DNA from: Nitrosomonadaceae bacterium
GTDB taxonomy: Bacteria; Pseudomonadota; Gammaproteobacteria; Burkholderiales; Nitrosomonadaceae
Length of the DNA: 64,000 bases
NCBI GenBank assembly: GCA_030646695.1
Contig: JAUSLF010000022.1
Location: 1 to 64,000, forward strand
Direction of reading: 5' to 3'
Shown: piece by piece, positions 38,506 through 46,005 of the stretch
Position numbering within the stretch: the first letter of the stretch is position 1
Layout of the letters: each line of letters begins with the position of its first letter
Position numbers and translations under genes: made by a program
Notes under the pieces: model-generated
The model's input: only the letters and a program-made list of their open reading frames with translations
What the model was told of the DNA's origin: nothing
Database searches by the model: none

Positions 38506-39927
38506 TCATTGACTAGTGACGATCGCTCTGACAACAATATGCAATCTTCCAGATGTATCGCGGCGCACAACACCAGGACGCGCGACTTTGACCTGAGCCG
38601 CGCCGCCTTCTCCTTGCACCATCGCGTGTTCAACAGGGGAGAACGGAATGGTTTCGCCCGGGTCACCGAATAGGCGGATACCACGCTGATCTGCGACCGC
38701 AGTGACTGCAGTTGCTAACTGATCAAAATACGCATTTGCATTTTCGTTTTCGGATGATGAGGCGTTGGATCGCGTTTTTTTCTCATCCGCTAGGACCAAC
38801 AATGCACGCGCTATGTAACGATCTGCCTCAAGCAACTGCCCTTGTTCTGAATCGAAGTCGGCATCATCTTCTTTGGAAACACGGCCTGTTTTTAGCCAGC
38901 TCTGAACAGCTGGTGTGGCTCCAGCCATTTCTTCCAAAATGGCGCGCGTATGTTGAAGTGAGCGTTCTCTCGTTCCTGTGCATAGATCCAAGACATCAAA
39001 TAGACCTTCATCCCTAATCCCTAACCGAGCAGACAATCTGATCGCATCGATTACAACCCGTTTGACGTCAGCAATCGCTTTCGAACGCGTAACAAAAGTG
39101 TTCCACCCGCTTGCTAGAAACCATCTCTTGCAGGAACTTAGGCTCGAGTAGATTGTGCGATCAAGCATGAGTGAAAAGCGTGTGCGCACAATTGCTGTGA
39201 TTAGATGCGCCACTTCTTCCGTCAGCGCCTGTATTACCTTGACGTCTTGTGGTGGTCCACATTTCTCAAATGAATGGGCTAAAAGGTCCCGGAGTTGTCT
39301 CCCTATTTCTGGACCAGGTGCGGGCCCGTAGGCCGCTGTTGCCGCACATGTTGCAGCAACCACGCGACGCAAGAGCTTAGCTGTGGATTCGCTAGGATTT
39401 TCAGTTACCCGTATTGCATTGATATTGGTAGTAAGGCTACGTAACGCGTCATCCAGCCCAACACTCTCGCCAATCAATGTCGATATTAATTTTTCTCGCG
39501 CTTTCTCCGCAGTAGGCTCAGCCATTGCCTCTCTGGCAACATATTCTCGTGCCCAACTCGGTCTGACGAACTCGATTGCGCTCGCTATGTAATAGCGCTC
39601 ATTTCCATCCACAAGAAGGTTAACAGGCGGTAAGGGATCTACTAGCGAATCTTTCACAGCTTGAATCACAGGCTTCGATTTTTTCTTTGCAATGGCTCTT
39701 ATCAACTCGAGCATCGAAACTGCTCTTAACCGATCCTGGGGGTCGGCACCTATTGCGCTTCCGCGCTTAAGCCTCTCAACACCAAGTGCGAACTCTGGCG
39801 AATCCAGTACTGCAAAAATACGCTTTGCGTTGACGAGCTCCCGCGCAGCTGCTATCTGGCTTCCAACTGAGTCTCCAGAAGCGAATTGTCGCAGAAGTTC
39901 ACCATCCGACGTACGTTCTGAAGTCAT
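38506..39927 (-). CDS. Uncharacterised helical protein with GrpE-like C-terminal domain
   Basis: It has 473 residues and no overall family that I recognise. Residues 1 to ~400 look mainly alpha-helical, with repeated Leu/Ala/Arg-rich stretches, and have no signal peptide or membrane segment. The last 55 residues are beta-rich: GETIPFSPVEHAMVQGEGG, then VKVARPGVVRRD and GRLHIVVRAIV. This order resembles the GrpE beta-wing, where PFDPNxHEA is followed by a V...GY...GR..R.A.V.V strand pair. GrpE is the nucleotide exchange factor of DnaK, and the next gene is an Hsp70-like ATPase, so I infer an exchange-factor role. GGGG stands six bases before the ATG. The domain match is by eye and needs a profile search. 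Confidence 0.55.
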   Translation of the reverse strand: MTSERTSDGELLRQFASGDSVGSQIAAARELVNAKRIFAVLDSPEFALGVERLKRGSAIGADPQDRLRAVSMLELIRAIAKKKSKPVIQAVKDSLVDPLPPVNLLVDGNERYYIASAIEFVRPSWAREYVAREAMAEPTAEKAREKLISTLIGESVGLDDALRSLTTNINAIRVTENPSESTAKLLRRVVAATCAATAAYGPAPGPEIGRQLRDLLAHSFEKCGPPQDVKVIQALTEEVAHLITAIVRTRFSLMLDRTIYSSLSSCKRWFLASGWNTFVTRSKAIADVKRVVIDAIRLSARLGIRDEGLFDVLDLCTGTRERSLQHTRAILEEMAGATPAVQSWLKTGRVSKEDDADFDSEQGQLLEADRYIARALLVLADEKKTRSNASSSENENANAYFDQLATAVTAVADQRGIRLFGDPGETIPFSPVEHAMVQGEGGAAQVKVARPGVVRRDTSGRLHIVVRAIVTSQ

Positions 39928-39973
39928 TGTTTACCCCAACATAAAAATGTTCTCCTGTATACGCACTCTTCAT

Positions 39974-39994
39974 TTATTGATTCCATATCAATAA
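39974..39994. promoter_or_regulatory. Perfect 8-bp inverted repeat upstream of the Hsp70 cassette
   Basis: TTATTGAT and ATCAATAA are separated by TCCAT, 47 bases before the start of the 473-residue gene. It could be an operator for the cassette. It abuts the dispersed repeat at 39993, so it may instead be part of that element's edge. Confidence 0.45.
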
Positions 39995-40015
39995 TTAAAG
40001 GGCCAGGCACGAATT
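39993..40015 (+). repeat. Dispersed repeat copy B (upstream edge of Hsp70 cassette)
   Basis: It reads AATTAAAGGGCCAGG, then CACGAATT, 23 bases, in the orientation opposite to copy A at 36694-36722. The two copies therefore bracket the two-gene cassette as inverted repeats. The sequence next to it passes straight into a copy of the 3' end of the SNF2 gene. Confidence 0.6.
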
Positions 40016-40160
40016 ACCCAAGCCTGAATAAATCGCGCAATTCTTCATTGCCCAGATCGCCTATCCAGTTTTCGCCTATGCCGACGGTCAGGTCGGCGAG
40101 TTGACGCTTGGATCGGATCATGTCGTTGATGCGCTCTTCGAAAGTGCCACGGGTGATGAA
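40016..40160 (-). pseudogene. 3' fragment of a SNF2 helicase gene
   Basis: This 145-base stretch aligns with 40996-41140, the 3' end of the intact SNF2 gene, at an offset of 980 bases with roughly ten mismatches. Read on the minus strand it encodes FITRGTFEERIND, RSKRQLADLTVGIGENWIG and NEELRDLF, matching the last ~48 residues of the helicase. Several of the differences fall in third codon positions, so the fragment seems to come from a diverged, once-functional homologue and not from a fresh duplication. It ends abruptly at both sides in repeat-like sequence. Confidence 0.85.
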
Positions 40161-40170
40161 GTGCTCCGAA

Positions 40171-40202
40171 AATGGGGTCAGACTCGACTCATTTATTTAA
40201 TT
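40171..40202 (+). repeat. Possible dispersed repeat variant (AATGGGGTCAGACTCGAC)
   Basis: It begins AATGGGGTCAGACTCGAC and ends TTTATTTAATT. The GGGGTCAGACTCGAC word resembles a motif that I recall as common next to REP-like elements in proteobacteria. It lies exactly where the SNF2 fragment stops and before the broken toxin gene. Relation to copies A-C is by theme, not by alignment. Confidence 0.35.
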
Positions 40203-40250
40203 CGTGGCGATGGCAAGATATAAGCGGCACGTATTAGCCACTAAACCGCT

Positions 40251-40337
40251 CTAGCTAAGCCCCAACGCTTTGGATTCATACCAAGCCTGAGCCTCCAGAA
40301 GTTCTTGCTCTGCCTCTGGACGGAGCACAATCAACAT
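40251..40337 (-). pseudogene. ParE/RelE-type toxin, truncated after 28 codons
   Basis: The ATG overlaps the antitoxin stop codon (TGATG). The 28 residues MLIVLRPEAEQELLEAQAWY plus ESKALGLS are the typical N-terminus of a RelE/ParE toxin (RPEAExELxEAxxWYE). A TAG follows at 40253-40251 and the sequence beyond, towards the repeat at 40171-40202, shows no ParE-like coding in any frame. About 70 residues, including the catalytic C-terminal part, are missing. It should be non-functional. Confidence 0.8.
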
Positions 40338-40567
40338 CAGGGTTTATTCGGAAATAATTTAGATTGAACCTGTTCCCACGGGACGGCTGTGGAAGGGTCA
40401 GCACGGTGCGCTGCAACGCGACGATGTAGCTCAGTCTTTTGGGCTTGTGACAACTCAACGGTATTTGGTGCCTCCGCAACAATGCTATCCCAGATGTCCT
40501 CGACGAGTTGAATGCGCTCGGAGACGGACAACTTCATGTATTCAGTAGTGGCGGCGGGAGTAGGCAT
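40337..40567 (-). CDS. Addiction-module antitoxin (PF09720/TIGR02574-like), now orphan
   Basis: This 76-residue protein has the family block LSVSERIQLVEDIWDSI and the closing RRVAAHRADPSTAVPWEQV, both characteristic of the small antitoxins paired with RelE/ParE toxins. The ATG at 40567 gives the usual short N-terminus; a longer open frame is not supported. The toxin gene directly downstream is truncated to 28 codons, so this antitoxin has lost its local partner. It may still neutralise a related toxin elsewhere or be decaying. Confidence 0.88.
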   Translation of the reverse strand: MPTPAATTEYMKLSVSERIQLVEDIWDSIVAEAPNTVELSQAQKTELHRRVAAHRADPSTAVPWEQVQSKLFPNKP

Positions 40568-40634
40568 GGATGTAGTATAAATCAAGGCCGACGTTAAGGT
40601 AAGGGGATGAGAATTAAGGAGGCGATTTGCCGCC

Positions 40635-40901
40635 TCACTTGAATAGCGGGTTGAATTTGGCGACCAAGGGAAACTGGCCGGGGTTGCGAATAGATTCCAC
40701 AGCCAGATCGACATCAAGTAGAGGCCAATAAAGATGATTGGGTGTTGGCCATTCGACGGTAGTAATCTGCTCCATAGTGGCCTGCTTGAACCAGGGAAAC
40801 TCTTCATAGGGGACAAAAAGTTCCTCATCTTTCAAAAGCAACCAGAAGCCTTTGCTTGATGCCAAGGAAACTTCGACTTCAGAAGTGGCTACGCCAGGCA
40901 T
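40635..40901 (-). CDS. DUF2442 domain protein
   Basis: This 88-residue protein has the DUF2442 pattern SSKGFWLLLKDEELFVPYEEFPWF, of which the key part is GFWLLLKDEELFVPYEEFP, and a C-terminal HLYWPLLDVDL block. GAGGAG stands ten bases before the ATG at 40901. DUF2442 genes usually follow a DUF4160 gene in a small two-gene unit with toxin-antitoxin-like distribution. Here only the 3' end of a DUF4160-like gene precedes it, overlapping by 23 bases. Function of the family is not established. Confidence 0.82.
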   Translation of the reverse strand: MPGVATSEVEVSLASSKGFWLLLKDEELFVPYEEFPWFKQATMEQITTVEWPTPNHLYWPLLDVDLAVESIRNPGQFPLVAKFNPLFK

Positions 40902-40965
40902 GGATGATCTCCTCATAATGATCCTGCACCAACAACGATGCTTCATTGATCCGTTTTTGATTCAT
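40879..40965 (-). pseudogene. 3' fragment of a DUF4160-like gene
   Basis: The frame MNQKRINEASLLVQDHYEEI, then IHAWRSHF and TGA, resembles the C-terminal helix of DUF4160 proteins, which end in a pattern like ...ELVEEHxEELLEAWxEFF. It overlaps the start of the DUF2442 gene as such pairs do. An in-frame stop lies five codons before the ATG and the SNF2 gene stop is only 30 bases away, so the N-terminal two thirds are gone. The match is short. Confidence 0.45.
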
Positions 40966-40993
40966 CGCTGACTCAATCTGGTGGCTCTAAGTC

Positions 40994-43900
40994 TCACCCA
41001 AGCTTGAACAAATCGCGCAGCTCCTCGTTGCCCAGATTGCCTATCCAGTTTTCGCCTATGCCGACGGTCAGATCGGCGAGTTGACGCTTGGAGCGGATCA
41101 TGTCGTTGATGCGCTCTTCGAAAGTGCCACGGGTGATGAAGCGGTGCACCTGCACGTTTTTTTGCTGCCCGATGCGATAGGCCCGGTCGGTGGCCTGGGC
41201 TTCGACTGCGGGGTTCCACCATAAATCATAATGGATCACGCTGGAGGCCGCCGTGAGATTCAGCCCCGTGCCGCCTGCTTTCAGCGACAGGAGGAACACC
41301 CGCTCGGTGCGGTCGTTCTGGAATTTCTCCACCATTTCATCGCGTTTCTTGCGCGAGACTCCACCGTGCAAGAATAGCGGGGCTGATCCATAACGTTTCT
41401 CTACCCAGCCTGACAACAGTTTACCCATTTCACGGAACTGGGTGAACACCAGCATCTTTTCATGGCTGGTGTGGATGGTTTCGAGCAGGTCGAGGAACAG
41501 CGCAGCTTTGCCGGAAAGCGCCGCATCGTCCTTGCCCTTCTTCAGGTATTGGGCAGGATGGTTGCATATCTGTTTCAGTGCCAGGATCATTTGCAATACC
41601 AGTCCTTGGCGCTTGAAAGTGTCGGACTCGCCGTTGATCACGCGCAGGCTTTCGCGCACCACCGATTCATAGAGGGCAACCTGTTCCTGCGACAACTCGC
41701 AATACTGATCCTGTTCGATCTTATCCGGCAGGTCGCTGATGATGCTTTTGTCGGACTTGAGGCGGCGCAGCAAAAACGGCGCGGTCACCTTGCGGAAGCG
41801 CTGCACGGCGTGCTGGTCGTGGTGGCTCTGTATCGGAACCGCAAACTCCTTGACGAAATGGCTGAGGTTGCCCAGGTAGCCCCGGTTGGCGAAATCCATG
41901 ATGCTCCAGTATTCGGAGAGGCGGTTCTCCACCGGGGTACCGCTCATGGCGATGAAGGTTTGCGCCGGGATGGCCTTGATCGCCTTGGCCTGCGCCGCTG
42001 CCGGGTTCTTGATATTCTGCGCCTCGTCGGCGATCACCATGCACCAGGACATCTTTTTCAAGGCAGTCTGGTCGGTGCGCACCACGCCATAGGTGGTCAG
42101 CAGCACATCCGGGCGCGTTTGTTCCAGCTCCCGTTTGGTCCCGTGGTAGATCGCCGCCGTCAGTGTCGGCGCGAAGCGGGCGATCTCTTTTTGCCAGTTG
42201 GTGAGCAGGGTGGTTGGCACGACCACCAGAGCGCCCGCATCCTTGAGCGCGCCTTCTTCCTTGAGCTTCAGGAGTATGGCGATCACTTGCAAGGTTTTCC
42301 CCAAGCCCATGTCGTCTGCGATGACGCTGCCGAAGCCCGCATGATGGTTGCGGTAGAGCCATGCGTAGCCCCGTTGCTGGTAGGGGCGCAGGGTGGCGTT
42401 GAGGTGGTGCGGCAATGGCACTTCACCGATATCGGTCAGTTCCCGGATGACCTGTTTCATAGCCTTGTCCAGCACTACTGGAGTCCCGGCGTATTCCTCG
42501 GCCAGCGCGATGCGCAACAACTCCGCGCCTGATAGCGAGGGTGGTTTTTGCAGTTGGGTGCGCAGGCGTTCGATTTCTTCCGGGTCGAGATAGACGTATT
42601 CGCTCTTGAAACGGATGATGCCGGAAGCGCTCTTGACCAGCTTTTCGAATTCGGCGCGGGTGAGCAGGCTGTTGCCCAAGGCGATCTTCCAGTCGAAGGC
42701 GAACAGGTCGTTGATATCGAGAAAGCTGCTGCTGTCGCGGGCTTTGGCCGACATCTGCATGGACAGGCGAGGCCGCAGAAGATGATCGAGTCCTTTCGGC
42801 AACAGGGCGCGAATGCCGAGTAGGCGGATGACCGGCAAGGTGTCGAAAAGAAAGGCTGGCAACTCCGGCGCGGACATGGGTAGCGGCTGCTTTGCGCCGC
42901 TGCTGACATAGCCGTTCAGTGGCGGAAAAAATCCGGACAGCAGGGACACGGTTTGCAGCACGCCGAAGCGCTCCGCCTCCCAGCGTTTGCCGGTGAGCAC
43001 CTTATCCAGCGGAACCGGTTTCTCCAGCGGCGTTTCACGGTTTTCGACGGCGAGGGACAAGGCGAAATCATTTGCGGTATCCGCCTCCTCCAGCCATAGC
43101 ACCGGCGCATGGCTGTACCGGGACAAATGAAAGCGCGACAGCCAGACCTGAATTCCAGCAGCGATGGAGCCTTCGCCGGGGCCATCGAACACGGCGCGTC
43201 CCGTGGTGAAAAACAGACGGGTAATTTTATTGTCATCGGATGTGGCGAGTCCATTCCATTGATGGATGTAATGACCGAGCACCAGCGAACACAGTGCTTC
43301 GGCCTGCGCCTGTGGCGTCAGCGGCGACTGCTTCCGTCCCTGCTTGAGCACGGCCAATCCGGCTGGCAGGCCTTGCGACAAACGTAGCATCAGGCTCTGG
43401 ACAGCCCCATCAAGCGTGGCGGGCAACCAGCGCAGTCCGGCATGGCCGCCATCAACGGCGAATAATTGCGGGAATATGGCACCCTGTGCCAGGAGGTGCA
43501 GGGTCGCCAGGCGGACGTGGTAAAGCGCCGCCACCTGCGGTTGAAAATCCGGAAGGTCAGCAGCGTTTGTCTGCGACAGCGCGTGCAGTATCACATTCCA
43601 GTCCGCCATATCTTCCATACCGGATACGATATGCGCATAGCCTGCATCGAACTGGATCAGCGGCGCATCGCTAGCATGGAAGCGCCGTCCGCTTTCCTGA
43701 GTAACGTGAAACTTGCGCAGCGAGTCCTTATCTACCTTGCCCACTTGTAGGAGAGGGAGAGGGAAATGGGGATGGCGGGTTTCATCATTAGGGGCGGAAT
43801 ATTTGCCATGACCGTTAGGCACGAGCTCCAATTCCTGCCGTGCGGCGCGGCTAATTCGCTTGAGGGTTTTTCCATAGAGCAGACGGAAGTCGCCATGAGG

Positions 43901-44611
43901 ATAGAAAGCCGGTTTCTCAGGAAGGATGCGAACCAGCGTGTTGGCAAGGTTTGGCAGGCTCGAAAAATCGAGAGCGTTGAGCGCGCTGGAGGCATCTGCT
44001 GTGGATACCTCGCCGGGTTGCCCTTCCGCGTCGGCTCGCAAGGCCAGCATATCCTTCACCACGGGTAACGCAGCCTTCGCTTCCCGCTCGATGGCGATGT
44101 TGCGTTCCTTGAGGGCTGCGGTCAGGTCAATGCCGCGCAGGGAAAACACCAGGAAAGGGTTGCCATCAATCTCGCGGCTGACAAGATAGATGGCCGCTGC
44201 AAGATGCTTGCACGGCACTGCCCAGTCGGGGCAGGAACAGTGCATATCGAGGTCTTTCCATTTCTCCGGGAATACGGCGATGCCAAGTTGTTTCGCCTGG
44301 TCGAGCACCGCAGGATCGAGCTCGCGGTTGAGCATTCTAGCGATGACCACCGGCGATGCGGCCAATGCATCCAGTAGCCGCTTTGCATCTTTACCCGAAA
44401 CCGGCGGGACGGTGACGCGCACTTCGTAAGGCCTGGGACGCGATCCCTGCACCTTGGCCGAAATGACGCCAGCACGGATTTCCAGGCTCCTGACCGCGCC
44501 CTTGCTGGCATAGGCTCGCCCCCGTGGCAGGCGGTTGTCGTAATCAATGTGGGTGAGAGCTTTCAGCCACTGCTCGCCCCACCAGGTCTGTCCATAAGTT
44601 TGTCGTGCCAT
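40994..44611 (-). CDS. SNF2-family helicase with N-terminal SWIM zinc finger
   Basis: This 1205-residue protein has a SWIM zinc finger near residue 130 (HCSCPDWAVPCKHLAAA, pattern CxC...CxH), a long linker region, then the SNF2 ATPase: IADDMGLGKTLQV (Walker A), VIADEAQNIKN (DEAQ-type box), MSGTPVENRLSEYW, and the C-terminal helicase lobe with FLLSLKAGGTGLNLT and DRAYRIGQQKNVQVHR. Such bacterial proteins bind DNA or nucleoprotein and may remodel stalled polymerase complexes, like RapA. The start at 44611 (MARQTYGQTWWGEQWL) agrees with the usual N-terminus. A partial copy of its 3' end lies at 40016-40160. A 356-residue frame on the other strand is a shadow. Confidence 0.93.
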   Translation of the reverse strand: MARQTYGQTWWGEQWLKALTHIDYDNRLPRGRAYASKGAVRSLEIRAGVISAKVQGSRPRPYEVRVTVPPVSGKDAKRLLDALAASPVVIARMLNRELDPAVLDQAKQLGIAVFPEKWKDLDMHCSCPDWAVPCKHLAAAIYLVSREIDGNPFLVFSLRGIDLTAALKERNIAIEREAKAALPVVKDMLALRADAEGQPGEVSTADASSALNALDFSSLPNLANTLVRILPEKPAFYPHGDFRLLYGKTLKRISRAARQELELVPNGHGKYSAPNDETRHPHFPLPLLQVGKVDKDSLRKFHVTQESGRRFHASDAPLIQFDAGYAHIVSGMEDMADWNVILHALSQTNAADLPDFQPQVAALYHVRLATLHLLAQGAIFPQLFAVDGGHAGLRWLPATLDGAVQSLMLRLSQGLPAGLAVLKQGRKQSPLTPQAQAEALCSLVLGHYIHQWNGLATSDDNKITRLFFTTGRAVFDGPGEGSIAAGIQVWLSRFHLSRYSHAPVLWLEEADTANDFALSLAVENRETPLEKPVPLDKVLTGKRWEAERFGVLQTVSLLSGFFPPLNGYVSSGAKQPLPMSAPELPAFLFDTLPVIRLLGIRALLPKGLDHLLRPRLSMQMSAKARDSSSFLDINDLFAFDWKIALGNSLLTRAEFEKLVKSASGIIRFKSEYVYLDPEEIERLRTQLQKPPSLSGAELLRIALAEEYAGTPVVLDKAMKQVIRELTDIGEVPLPHHLNATLRPYQQRGYAWLYRNHHAGFGSVIADDMGLGKTLQVIAILLKLKEEGALKDAGALVVVPTTLLTNWQKEIARFAPTLTAAIYHGTKRELEQTRPDVLLTTYGVVRTDQTALKKMSWCMVIADEAQNIKNPAAAQAKAIKAIPAQTFIAMSGTPVENRLSEYWSIMDFANRGYLGNLSHFVKEFAVPIQSHHDQHAVQRFRKVTAPFLLRRLKSDKSIISDLPDKIEQDQYCELSQEQVALYESVVRESLRVINGESDTFKRQGLVLQMILALKQICNHPAQYLKKGKDDAALSGKAALFLDLLETIHTSHEKMLVFTQFREMGKLLSGWVEKRYGSAPLFLHGGVSRKKRDEMVEKFQNDRTERVFLLSLKAGGTGLNLTAASSVIHYDLWWNPAVEAQATDRAYRIGQQKNVQVHRFITRGTFEERINDMIRSKRQLADLTVGIGENWIGNLGNEELRDLFKLG

Positions 44612-44636
44612 GAAGTCTGTGTGCGAAAGTTAAAAT

Positions 44637-44662
44637 CCACTAATCCCGGGCTGGATTAGTGG
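44637..44662. promoter_or_regulatory. Perfect 10-bp inverted repeat upstream of the SNF2 gene
   Basis: CCACTAATCC and GGATTAGTGG are separated by CGGGCT, 25 bases before the SNF2 start codon. It could be an operator or a terminator-like hairpin; no T-run follows. No strong ribosome-binding site is seen between it and the ATG. Confidence 0.55.
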
Positions 44663-44823
44663 TGATGATGGGTGGCGCGCATCTGGGGATACTAACCGTC
44701 AGGAGGTCAATATTCAACCAGCGAGAGCGGCATCGGCAGAACTATCTAAATTGCAGAAGAGTGAATAGGCTTCAGCGATTCACTCCAAATGAAGTTGATA
44801 CTTCATCATGCCGGATCAATAAG

Positions 44824-44946
44824 ATGGTCACGGTGCCGCCATCGGCTGTCCAAGGAGATATAGCACTACTTGGACAAAACTTCTTGCGTAAGGTGGATGT
44901 ACTCCAGGCAGATGATAAAATGGTGATTGGATTCAGGAGCAAATAG
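44824..44946 (+). pseudogene. Possible C-terminal remnant of a retropepsin-like aspartic protease
   Basis: The end of an open frame reads VTVPPSAVQGDIALLGQNFL, then RKVDVLQADDKMVIGFR. This resembles the end of clan AA aspartic proteases (...LLGMxFLxxLxxxxxGxxLxL). No DTG catalytic motif is found upstream in any frame, so only a remnant would be present. Apart from this and the palindrome at 44637-44662, the 399-base gap 44612-45010 shows nothing. Confidence 0.3.
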
Positions 44947-45046
44947 TCCCGGCGATATTGGAAATACTCCGGTGTATTTTTATACTTATTGAAATGCCCT
45001 GCTTTGGGTTATGCTACTGACAAAACTACGCGCAACAAGATTTCGC

Positions 45047-45595
45047 ATGTTCACCCCCGCACACCACATCACCATGACCCTACCACGCCGCATCGCCGCT
45101 GCCTGCATCTGCTGCCTGCTGAGTGTCGGCACTGCGACCGCAGCGCCTATCGATATTGCGGGGGAAGCCTACAACAAAAGTGCTCACGTGCAGGCCATCA
45201 AGCTATTCAGGCCGTTGGCTGCCCAGGGAAACGCAGATGCGCAAGCCATGCTGGGCATGATGTATCTCAAGGGCGAAGGCACTACCCGGAGTTATCCGGA
45301 AGCTATGAAATGGCTCATGTTGTCGGCAGCACAGGGCAATGCAAGTGCGCAAAATAACCTTGGATCGATGCATTTCAATGGCGATGGCGTAGTCCGGAAT
45401 TATCCCGATGCCCTGAGATGGTTTCGCTTGTCTGCGATGCAAGGAGATAAGCATGGGCAAACCAGCCTGGCTGCAATGTATCTCAATGGTTATGGCGTAG
45501 CCAAGGATGTGAAGGAAGCCGTGAAGTGGTATCGCCTGGCTGCAGCGCAGGGGGATGAAAATGCCGCGCAAGCCCTGAAACGTTTAAATCAGTAG
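45047..45595 (+). CDS. Secreted Sel1-repeat protein
   Basis: The protein has a signal peptide (RRIAAACICCLLSVGTATAA, then APID) and about three to four Sel1-type repeats of 36 residues, each ending in a (A/R)xKWxxLSAxQG-like turn: AQAMLGMMYLKGEGTTRSYP, AQNNLGSMHFNGDGVVRNYP, and GQTSLAAMYLNGYGVAKDV. Sel1 repeats are TPR-like and bind other proteins. Starts at 45011, 45047 and 45074 are all in frame, and none has a good ribosome-binding site. The gene is followed one base later by an Adhesin_E-like gene. The two together match the single fused protein at 62109-63695. Confidence 0.85.
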   Translation: MFTPAHHITMTLPRRIAAACICCLLSVGTATAAPIDIAGEAYNKSAHVQAIKLFRPLAAQGNADAQAMLGMMYLKGEGTTRSYPEAMKWLMLSAAQGNASAQNNLGSMHFNGDGVVRNYPDALRWFRLSAMQGDKHGQTSLAAMYLNGYGVAKDVKEAVKWYRLAAAQGDENAAQALKRLNQ

Positions 45596-45608
45596 TATGG
45601 GAGGTGCA

Positions 45609-45995
45609 ATGCGTAAAATTATTCTGATGATGCTATTGGCTGTTGCAAGCAGTAGTGTGCTGGCGCAGTGGGTTGAGATTGGCGGTGACAAAACCATTAC
45701 CATCTACGCCGATCCCGCCACCATTCAAAGGGTGGGCAACAAGGTAATAATGTGGGAGGTGGGTGACTTCAAGGCGGCCAATACTTCCGGTGGCAAGTCG
45801 TTTAGGTCAATGAGGAAACAGCAGGAATACGAGTGTAAGGAAAAACAGATTCGGACACTTCGTACGATTTTATACTCTGACAGTATGGGCAAAGGTGAAG
45901 TAGTGCATACCGATCATAAGCCCCGTAATTGGGAGCCGGTTACGCCCGGAAGCTATGGCGATTTTCTGTGGAGAACCGCCTGTAGAAAACCGTAG
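45609..45995 (+). CDS. Secreted surface-adhesin-E-like protein
   Basis: This 128-residue protein has a signal peptide (MRKIILMMLLAVASSSVLAQ) and one Adhesin_E-like domain: WVEIGGDKTITIYADPATIQ, KVIMWEVGDF, YECKEKQIRTL and NWEPVTPGS, with two cysteines in the mature part (YECKE and TACRK). The family takes its name from Haemophilus protein E but is widespread as small secreted proteins of unknown role. GGGAGG before the ATG at 45609 favours this start over 45597. It follows the Sel1-repeat gene and probably shares its transcript. Confidence 0.8.
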   Translation: MRKIILMMLLAVASSSVLAQWVEIGGDKTITIYADPATIQRVGNKVIMWEVGDFKAANTSGGKSFRSMRKQQEYECKEKQIRTLRTILYSDSMGKGEVVHTDHKPRNWEPVTPGSYGDFLWRTACRKP

Positions 45996-46005
45996 GCGCG
46001 CATGC

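Noticed and set aside
41462-42532. 356-residue open frame on the plus strand
   Set aside because: Shadow of the SNF2 ATPase domain, which carries all helicase motifs.
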